DNA from: Roridomyces roridus
Lineage: Eukaryota > Basidiomycota > Agaricomycetes > Agaricales > Mycenaceae
NCBI GenBank assembly: GCA_029378245.1
Contig: JARKIF010000471.1
Span: 1 to 15,963 of the forward strand
Direction of reading: 5' to 3'
DNA: 15,963 nt
The notes under the pieces were generated by a model, which searched no databases, was not told where the DNA came from, and was given only the letters and a program-made list of their open reading frames with translations. Each line of letters begins with the position of its first letter. The stretch's first letter is position 1. Both the position numbers and the translations under genes were made by a program. Shown here one piece after another: positions 1 through 7,356 of this stretch.

Positions 1-32
1 GCCAGGAACGTGGAGCAAATTACTCGATCTCT

Positions 33-509
33 ATGATCTGCTTGGCTCAACAGACTCCTATGTCTGAACGAGGAGGGTTTAGAGCATTGATTCGAGAGGA
101 AACTGCCCAAGGCAGCGTGCGCCGCGAAGGTCAAGAGCAGCCCAAGCCTCATTTGGCAGCCGAACTGCCAATTCGGGCTCCATCCTCTAGTACGTACTTA
201 CGTGATCTGAACGACTGTCTTCAGATTCACGCAACGCTACTAGACAGGCTGTTATCGAGCCTAGCTCCATCGTCTTCCCCTTATCCTCCCTTATCTTCCT
301 CCGTCAACACGCAAATTAGCTCCAAAATAACGCTTCCCGGTGCAGCAGCCAAGGTAAATTCAGTTGACGACTCCTGTATTGCTACACTGAATACGGTCCA
401 ACCTGTCAATGGTGCTCCGGGCGGTTCGCGGAATAGTGTGCATGCCACTCGTACCTTATGGAGATGCGTTACCGGCAAGCTTTTCAATACCACCGGTTGC
501 TGCAGGTAG
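33..509 (+). CDS. Hypothetical ORF running into the left arm (chimeric)
   Basis: This is an ATG-started open frame of 158 codons. I recognise no family. The first 145 or so residues come from the unique left flank; the middle has a helix-like stretch (RDLNDCLQIHATLLDRLLSS) followed by a Ser/Pro-rich segment. The last residues (LFNTTG) are in the correct frame of the MFS transporter remnant, because the frame crosses the left edge of the inverted duplication near 478. A 2-nt deletion relative to the right arm, near 496, then leads to a stop. A GTACGT donor-like site near 190 means the flank could also be spliced. It may be the 3' part of a gene that begins outside the window, or chance coding. 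Confidence 0.25.
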   Translation: MICLAQQTPMSERGGFRALIREETAQGSVRREGQEQPKPHLAAELPIRAPSSSTYLRDLNDCLQIHATLLDRLLSSLAPSSSPYPPLSSSVNTQISSKITLPGAAAKVNSVDDSCIATLNTVQPVNGAPGGSRNSVHATRTLWRCVTGKLFNTTGCCR

Positions 510-1751
510 CTCTCTCTGCCCCAGGTCGAATCAGCTGATGAACATCTTTCAAGGATACTTTATCTGCTTCGGTACGGTCAGGCATGCGGGCAGTATCTCT
601 TGGAGGCTACCGCTCGGTCTACAGGCGGTGGTGGCCATTGTTCTGGCCATCGGGACGCCCTTCTTCGAGCACTCCCCTCATTGGTTACTGAGCGTTGGGC
701 GTTCCCGTGATGCCAAGGCCGCCGCTTTACGGTTGGGGCTCCAACTTGCTGAGGTTCGCAAGGAGGACGAGTTGTCCGCTGCAACTCAATCGGAGCCGGC
801 TAAGCGGAGCCTCTGGTAGCAAGCAAGGAACTGTTTGCCCCGACGTCCGATGTCCGGACTCTGCTCGGTCTGTTTCTCATGGGAATGCAGCAGGTTCGTT
901 GTCTCTCTCCTTCTTTATTTTCTCCTGACGAACCTGCATGCATGTGGTATCGACGCTGTGCTTTACGTGGGTTAAGCTTGGTTCCTTGCCGTAACCTCAT
1001 CTCCTTCAGTATGCACCAGTGCTTTTCAAGCAAGCTGGTCTTTCCACGACTACCGCCTCCTTCCTCGCCTCGTGGAGTCTCCGGTATCGTTATGGTAGTC
1101 CTCACCCGCCCTGTCGCAAGTCTTTCAAGACAAATGTGCGCTATCTTATCTAAAATACCCTGTACTTATGCCGCACAAGGGTCCCGCCGCACGCAAATGA
1201 TCGGCGGGAGCAGCGTTATAGCAGGATGCATGCTCGTCATGGGGTCTCTGTACGTGTCAAACGCAGCGCAATCACCGGCCGGCAAACGCACCCTCATCGC
1301 ACTGATCTACATATTCATCGCGGCCTTCATCTCAAGCTGGGCGGTCGTTATTCACGTCATTGCGAGCGAGATCCAGCCCAAGCGCACGCGGGCATCAGCT
1401 ACCAGCCTCGCACAATGCGTCTCCTGGATACACTCCACCTCTTGACCATTGCTCGATAGCTAATCTTCCCTAGGCCGTGAACTGGGTCATCGCATTCTCG
1501 ACCCCGCTCTTCCTCAAACGCTCCAGTTCGGGACCGTACTTCATGTTCGGCACCTGTACGCTGCTGACTGTCCTCATCTGCCTCGTCTTCCAACCCGAGA
1601 CGAAAGGACTCAGCCTCGAGACGCTCGATCAGGGATTCGAGGACACGAAGCTCAGAAGGCGGTCAAGCGGTATCTCGGGCGTGGTGGTGGCGGGTCGCAA
1701 TCTGGTCAGTCGACGAGTGTCGAGTTGGTATCGCGGCCGACCAATCCGTAG
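478..1751 (+). pseudogene. MFS sugar transporter, 5'-truncated broken copy
   Basis: This is the inverted-duplication copy of the transporter at 7357-9237. It starts inside what is exon 3 of the full gene (LFNTTG), so the first roughly 160 residues, including the GYDTG start and the TM2-3 loop, are missing. It shares the in-frame TAG (817-819) with the right copy. It also carries its own damage: frame-shifting indels near 496, 824, 842, 852, 1072, 1106 and 1652, and a destroyed 3' splice site (CAG to CAT, 937-939). Further small deletions lie in introns near 905, 985, 1002 and 1156. The C-terminal PETKGLSLETLDQGFED block is still readable at about 1600-1645. It cannot encode a working transporter as written, though some indels may be consensus errors. 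Confidence 0.9.
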
Positions 1752-2077
1752 TTTGGCACGGGAAAACGGGCGTGGACTAGAGAACGCCCTGGAGGGTGAA
1801 AAGGAAGCAGCTGCTTGGTAGGCTGTAACATGCGAGTTTTCTTCGTTCTTCGTTGGCTGTATCATATTGTGAAATTATCTCTTAAACAGTATTTCTACTC
1901 GATCTCCCATTCTGAGTACGCCCCAAGGCCTATGGTTGATCGTCGATACTTTGGGTTCGCCTCCCCTTGGTCTAGCATTAGTTTCATCCTCCGAGTCCTC
2001 ATTGATTCACGAGGAAGTGCAAAGTTAGAGGGCTTCGCGGCAATATATGCTTTGCTTTACACTACTACATAGTGTGT
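1752..2077. other. Convergent intergenic region, left arm
   Basis: This lies between the stop of the transporter copy and the stop of the membrane-protein copy, which point at each other. No gene was seen. It differs from the right-arm counterpart by two single-T losses, near 1754 and 1936. A small inverted repeat (ACACTA/TAGTGT) lies next to the membrane-protein stop. It presumably holds the 3' ends of both transcripts; no clear AATAAA was seen. Confidence 0.6.
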
Positions 2078-3187
2078 TTAAATTCCAAATCGAGCCCAAG
2101 GCATTTGCACGAATGCCTCGGCGGGAAGCTCCGCGAGGGAAATAAAAGCTAAAGTTAATAATGCGAGGCGGCCTCCCACGAATACGGTGGCCAGTACCCA
2201 GAGGAGCACTTCCAGGACCCGAGCGGGAGTGCCCGTCGTTCGAGTCCATGCATGAACCACACGGCGACGGGAAACACAACCGGGAGCAGGGTGGTGGTGA
2301 TGGTGGCAGCGCGCCAAATCTTCTCCTCCAGCTTGCTGTTGAAAGGGGTGTCCCACGCGAGAAAGTGCACGGAGCCAAGCACCATCGCGACCAGATTCGC
2401 AAGCCAAACGACCTTGATGTCGATAGGGGCAACCACAAGTCGGGAATGCTCTTGAGGAGAAATGGGATTCTTCCGGCTCCGCTGGAATCCGCTCGTTCAA
2501 GTGCTTGGTTCCGATGAGAAGTTGACTAGCGAGGAGTACGTCGAGAAGCTCGCTTCCAAATGTTTCGCTGACTGGCACGGCCAATGCGATGTGATATTGA
2601 ACATCGGCGGGTTTGGGCCACCAGAGACCCAGAGAACGATGGTGACGGCGACGTACGACAGCGACCAGATCTCCATGTGAGTGATATACAGATTTCTCGC
2701 GTATCTCGCCAGAAAGACGGCTAGCGCGTAGAGCACATGTGCAATGGTCACGAGCTTGGGTCCTACACCCGCCTTGTTTTGGGAAACAATCTGTTGGACG
2801 TCGACCTGTTGGATTTGCAGGGCGGTCGTGTTGGTATTCTAGCCAGCGGCTCCTGGTTGGCGGAGGATATGAAACTGCCCATATGATACATGAAAGCGTG
2901 CGCTCTGCTGATTTGAAACTCTGAACAGAATGAGCATGCGAATCATTGGAGGTTCAGACGAGGGGCTCACTTGTCACCAGAGATGCAACTTCAAGGCATT
3001 CCTTGAACGCCCATGTCACTGTGAGTTCTGGTACGATGACGCAGAGGAACGTAAGGCCCAGGTGGCGAACAAAGAACACCCAGTTACTGGTCCCTGCCGG
3101 CGGGACGCTCGGCCTAATCGAATTGAACGTGCAGAGGACCACCGTGAGGAGGGAGCTGGCGATTATATGCAATAGAGAGCGCTCCAT
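2078..3187 (-). pseudogene. Multi-TM membrane protein, frameshifted copy
   Basis: This is the inverted-duplication copy of the intact gene at 5917-7028. Start codon, intron and stop codon are all retained, but the reading frame is broken by single-base differences near 2229 (loss), 2432 (gain), 2522 (loss), 2554 (gain), 2627 (loss) and 2834 (loss). The first exon (from 3187) is intact and differs by only one base (3061). Its promoter is the inner end of the arm, so it would be transcribed outward, away from the BAHD gene. If the indels are assembly errors, this would be a second intact paralogue. Confidence 0.85.
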
Positions 3188-3209
3188 GGAGGTCTGGGGC
3201 AAGAGGGAT

Positions 3210-3242
3210 TGTCAGCCACCCGCTCGTCTCAGGTGGCTGACA
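3210..3242. promoter_or_regulatory. 11-bp perfect inverted repeat upstream of membrane-protein copy
   Basis: The stem TGTCAGCCACC is followed by an 11-nt loop and its exact complement GGTGGCTGACA. It ends 23 nt before the ATG of the left membrane-protein copy, in its leader or promoter. It could form a hairpin in the 5' UTR or be a pair of inverted binding half-sites. The same element is preserved exactly in the right arm. Confidence 0.7.
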
Positions 3243-3513
3243 CTCATTGCAGTCTGCGGACACTCGCTGAAATAAGAGTAAACATACCGGACGAGGAGCA
3301 CAGTCCTGAGCGACGCGTCCTCGCTAGTCTTGAAGAACAAAGAACAACCCTGCACCGGATTATGGAGAGACCCAACTTGAGCCCAACACGGAGAAAGTCG
3401 AGAGTTACGACCGATGAGAAAGGCTTTCGCAACCATTTGTGCGAAGAATAATAACCACAGAGCCCGAGGAGGGGATTCAAGTGACAGGAGGAAACAAGGT
3501 AACCCGTAACAGC

Positions 3514-3878
3514 CTTGCAGATATTATTCGGTTCGTGCGCAAATCACGTCAGGAACGGTGCGCACCGTAGGAGCTGTTCAGGAAGGGTCAGAAGGTCGTA
3601 GAAAGGTATATTGGGGCGAGACAGTGGTGTAAGGAACGAGTAAAGTGAGCTGCGAAGTTTTGTGATTACGAATTGGCAAAGCGTGAACCAAACGTTTATC
3701 GGCAACCCCGCTTAGTAACGCGTTCCTCCTCAATAGTATTAGGATTCGAGCAATGAGTTTTGTTACGTATAACACAGCCAATAATTGGGTACGGACTAGG
3801 CATCTACTTACATTCAGGTCAATCTTGTACTATTTTCCGGACGAATTCGTGGATTGTATCCAGCTACTTGATTAGTAT
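3514..3878. other. Unique spacer, 3' flank of the BAHD-like gene
   Basis: This is the single-copy stretch between the inner edge of the left arm and the stop of the transferase gene. I see no convincing gene. A 67-codon minus-strand frame at 3578-3781 has no recognisable content. It probably holds the 3' UTR of the transferase. Confidence 0.5.
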
Positions 3879-5440
3879 TTAGCCCAAGTGCAGACTCTGG
3901 ATGGTGCCTGCCGCGCAAAGCGAATCCCATTCCTTCCTGGTTTTGACCTGGCTCAGCCAAAATGCATCCGCATCCTCGATCAAAAGTTCTCCAGTCCCTC
4001 GCAAACCTGGCATGTAAGTTTCCAGCTTCGTCTCGGAAGTCACGAACAGAATTCGGCCGTTCCCCTGGCTATCGCCCCCCGTGAAAGCCGCCCCCGAAAA
4101 ATCGAGGTCCGAAAGCCCGGTCAAGTTCGTAAACAATGCGCTTTTATGGTGCATCAAACCACGGTGAAGCCGTCTCATTGGCCACTTCTCGCGCCACCGC
4201 AACTCTTCCTGTGCAGTAACCAAGTCTTTGTGATATTCCTTGATTGCACGATGAATGCGCAAGGAGATGTCCCCGAGAGACTCGGCTTGTAATGTGTGGA
4301 TCGTGATACATTCTGGCGCCGGGATGGTCGAAGAGGCGTTGTTAATATAGGGCTCGGTGAGGGCAGACTCGCCCATGAAGATGGGCATGGACCTCAGATT
4401 CACGGGTATGTGAACGGTCAGAAGAGTCTTATCGTTACTTGGGCGGTGGCTGTAGCTAAGCTGGAAACCACATGAGTCGACGAACTCGGTAGATGTAAAC
4501 CGAACCTTGAGCCACCATGCCAAAAGGATGTCGCACGTATCCGGGAACTCGCTGAAACCATTAAGCTTCAGGTCGTGAATGATCTCGAATATCCTTTGGT
4601 CTAAGAAGGCCTTCGGCACCCGGATCAGGGTGTTCACCTCCTCGCGCAACCAGGTTTTCACGCGAGCAGTGGGAGAGAACTCTTCGCCGCTGAAGTAGTC
4701 GGGTGCGAAATATGAATGACCACGGACACCTTGATCTTCCAAGGTAACGGGAGGACCTTGTAATACGTCGAATGGGGTGAAATGCCTTCCCATGCCCCGA
4801 ATCGCATCGAGGGTGTCCCCAGCAAGTAGACGGGTCCACGCAGAGAGTAGGGTGTGCAACCCCGGTACGTCAAACATAACCTGCAAATAAGTGACCCCGA
4901 TGAACGTCAGGTCTTCGAAGACGGTGACGTGGACATGAACGACGGGTGTGTTGGAATCCATGATATCGCTGGCATGTTTGGGACATGTCTTGCTTTGGAA
5001 ATACCCCGCCAGTGATGGAAACAGACAAGTGGATGGCTCAGAACCTGAGACTTTGAACAGTCCCGGGATGCCTGGGCGGACACGGGAGCCGTATCTCTCG
5101 CAGTAATGGTCCGCAGTGAATGCAACCGGAGGGTTCTCGGAGTTGAATGAATGAGGGATATGGAACTCGAGGGACTGCAGCGAAGGGTCAGTGCATGACA
5201 CCAGCATGTGGAGAGACATACCCAGTACTGGTCGGTGAGCCTTGCCCCGGCTCTGGGGAACTTGTGCTCAACCAGCGTGAACAGAGTATCTTTCAGTAAT
5301 TGGACATTCAGTTTGGCGTCAACGACAAGGCCCATGGTCTGGACAGCGTCTCGGCCTGAAGTGTCCAGGGCAGTGCAAGGGACGACGTCGTACGGGGCCG
5401 GCACCGTTTCACGAGGAGCTGATGTAAACCAGGAGAGCAT
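3879..5440 (-). CDS. BAHD-like acyltransferase, 2 exons
   Basis: The model is exon 1 5440-5222, a 47-nt intron 5221-5175 (GTATGT donor, CACTGAC branch, CTGCAG acceptor, phase 0) and exon 2 5174-3879, giving 504 residues, usual for the superfamily. The ATG at 5440 (MLSWFTSAPRET) was preferred over in-frame ATGs at 5581 and 5563 because a TATA box sits just upstream and the MLSWF start is followed at once by family-like sequence. Matching features are the early block LLKDTLFTLVEHKFPRAGARL (residues about 48-68) and the central LTFIGVTYLQVMFDVPG. Known BAHD enzymes transfer acyl groups from CoA thioesters to alcohols or amines using HxxxD. Here that site reads QVMFD (Gln171, Asp175), so the catalytic His is absent, and no DFGWG motif is evident near the C-terminus. 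The substrate is unknown; it is possibly inactive or non-canonical. It is the only gene between the inverted arms and is divergent from the intact membrane-protein gene. Confidence 0.8.
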
Positions 5441-5474
5441 TTCAATACGGCACACTCGTTGCTCGTCGTGCTCA

Positions 5475-5480
5475 TTTATA
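5475..5480 (-). promoter_or_regulatory. TATA box of BAHD-like gene
   Basis: TATAAA on the minus strand, 35-40 nt upstream of the chosen ATG at 5440. This implies a very short 5' UTR and supports that start over the ones further upstream. It lies in the unique DNA between the start codon and the right arm, so the gene does not draw its core promoter from the duplication. Confidence 0.5.
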
Positions 5481-5861
5481 GAGACTGTCCGAGGCGATGC
5501 CAAGTCAGGAGCCTGAACAGTTGCTGAACGTGATGTCCCGGCCCCAACCCGGCCCGGTGACATTGTCCGTTGGTACTTCAAGCTTCAATTGCTGTTACGG
5601 GTTACCTTGTTTCCTCCTGTCACTTGAATCCCCTCCTCGGGCTCTGTGGTTATTATTCTTCGCACAAATGGTTGCGAAAGCCTTTCTCATCGGTCGTAAC
5701 TCTCGACTTTCTCCGTGTTGGGCTCAAGTTGGGTCTCTCCATAATCCGGTGCAGGGTTGTTCTTTGTTCTTCAAGACTAGCGAGGACGCGTCGCTCAGGA
5801 CTGTGCTCCTCGTCCGGTATGTTTACTCTTATTTCAGCGAGTGTCCGCAGACTGCAATGAG

Positions 5862-5894
5862 TGTCAGCCACCTGAGACGAGCGGGTGGCTGACA
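5862..5894. promoter_or_regulatory. 11-bp perfect inverted repeat upstream of membrane-protein gene
   Basis: TGTCAGCCACC, an 11-nt loop (5873-5883), then GGTGGCTGACA. It ends 22 nt before the ATG at 5917. A GTATGT site at 5818 and a CTTGCCCCAG at 5901-5910, with a CTGAC within the hairpin's right half, would allow a 93-nt leader intron that includes this element. Thus it may act in DNA, or be intron sequence, or form an RNA hairpin. Confidence 0.7.
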
Positions 5895-5916
5895 ATCCCT
5901 CTTGCCCCAGACCTCC

Positions 5917-7028
5917 ATGGAGCGCTCTCTATTGCATATAATCGCCAGCTCCCTCCTCACGGTGGTCCTCTGCACGTTCAATTCGATTAGGCCGAGCGTC
6001 CCGCCGGCAGGGACCAGTAACTGGGTGTTCTTTGTTCGCCACTTGGGCCTTACGTTCCTCTGCGTCATCGTACCAGAACTCACAGTGACATGGGCGTTCA
6101 AGGAATGCCTTGAAGTTGCATCTCTGGTGACAAGTGAGCCCCTCGTCTGAACCTCCAATGATTCGCATGCTCATTCTGTTCAGAGTTTCAAATCAGCAGA
6201 GCGCACGCTTTCATGTATCATATGGGCAGTTTCATATCCTCCGCCAACCAGGAGCCGCTGGCTAGAATTACCAACACGACCGCCCTGCAAATCCAACAGG
6301 TCGACGTCCAACAGATTGTTTCCCAAAACAAGGCGGGTGTAGGACCCAAGCTCGTGACCATTGCACATGTGCTCTACGCGCTAGCCGTCTTTCTGGCGAG
6401 ATACGCGAGAAATCTGTATATCACTCACATGGAGATCTGGTCGCTGTCGTACGTCGCCGTCGCCATCGTTCTCTGGGTTCTCTGGTGGCCCAAACCCGCC
6501 GATGTTCAATATCACATCGCATTGGCCGTGCCAGTCAGCGAAACATTTGGAGCGAGCTTCTCGACGTACTCCTCGCTAGTCAAACTTCTCATCGGAACCA
6601 AGCACTTGAACGAGCGGATTCCAGCGGAGCCGGAAGAATCCCATTTCTCCTCAAGAGCATTCCCGACTTGTGGTGCCCCTATCGACATCAAGGTCGTTTG
6701 GCTTGCGAATCTGGTCGCGATGGTGCTTGGCTCCGTGCACTTTCTCGCGTGGGACACCCCTTTCAACAGCAAGCTGGAGGAGAAGATTTGGCGCGCTGCC
6801 ACCATCACCACCACCCTGCTCCCGGTTGTGTTTCCCGTCGCCGTGTGGTTCATGCATGGACTCGAACGACGGGCACCTCCCGCTCGGGTCCTGGAAGTGC
6901 TCCTCTGGGTACTGGCCACCGTATTCGTGGGAGGCCGCCTCGCATTATTAACTTTAGCTTTTATTTCCCTCGCGGAGCTTCCCGCCGAGGCATTCGTGCA
7001 AATGCCTTGGGCTCGATTTGGAATTTAA
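5917..7028 (+). CDS. Basidiomycete multi-TM membrane protein, 2 exons
   Basis: The model is exon 1 5917-6133, a 50-nt intron 6134-6183 (GTGAGC...TTCAG, splitting an AAG codon) and exon 2 6184-7028, giving 353 residues. It resembles a large family of unnamed mushroom membrane proteins, as I recall it: an N-terminal TM followed by a PxVPP-like loop (IRPSVPPAG), an HAFxxxMGxF block after the intron (HAFMYHMGSF), and a C-terminal RLxLLxLxFxSLxxLP signature (GRLALLTLAFISLAELP). Hydrophobic segments suggest six to seven membrane spans, near residues 5-20, 42-60, then five more in exon 2. Its function is unknown. Members often have a separate signal-peptide exon; none could be placed here, so the true start may lie upstream. 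It is convergent with the transporter and divergent from the BAHD-like gene. It is the intact member of the duplicated pair. Confidence 0.75.
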
Positions 7029-7356
7029 ACACACTATGTAGTAGTGTAAAGCAAAGCATATATTGCCGCGAAGCCCTCTAACTTTGCACTTCCTCGTGAA
7101 TCAATGAGGACTCGGAGGATGAAACTAATGCTAGACCAAGGGGAGGCGAACCCAAAGTATCGACGATCAAACCATAGGCCTTGGGGCGTACTCAGAATGG
7201 GAGATCGAGTAGAAATACTGTTTAAGAGATAATTTCACAATATGATACAGCCAACGAAGAACGAAGAAAACTCGCATGTTACAGCCTACCAAGCAGCTGC
7301 TTCCTTTTCACCCTCCAGGGCGTTCTCTAGTCCACGCCCGTTTTCCCGTGCCAAAA
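7029..7356. other. Convergent intergenic region, right arm
   Basis: This separates the stop of the membrane-protein gene from the stop of the transporter gene, which converge. No gene was seen. It is nearly identical to 1752-2077. The strong conservation of this non-coding DNA between the arms argues for a recent duplication or ongoing gene conversion. Confidence 0.6.

Larger units (their letters stand above)
478..3513 (+). repeat. Left arm of 3-kb inverted duplication
   Basis: Read on the plus strand, this segment matches the reverse complement of 5591-8637 over its full length. By eye I count about 11 substitutions and 19 indel events (14 deletions and 5 insertions in this arm, almost all of one base). 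Indels are scattered through 490-2840; from about 2840 to 3513 only one substitution (3061) is seen. The inner edge is sharp at AGC (3511-3513). The outer edge is less so: weak similarity (TACCG) reaches back to about 469. It contains a truncated transporter copy and a broken membrane-protein copy, so it looks like the derived copy. No target-site duplication or terminal motif was seen. Confidence 0.95.

Noticed and set aside
2155..2584. Three overlapping minus-strand frames in the left arm as separate genes
   Set aside because: They are pieces of one membrane-protein gene split by single-base shifts, as the right arm shows.
3209..3480. Open frames in the inner arm ends (also 5497-5895)
   Set aside because: Several frames are open on both strands in the promoter region of the membrane-protein gene. 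None has family features, and none joins in frame to its first exon through the visible splice sites.
3578..3781. 67-codon minus-strand frame in the spacer
   Set aside because: It starts with no promoter or splice support, has no recognisable motif, and lies where the BAHD 3' UTR is expected.
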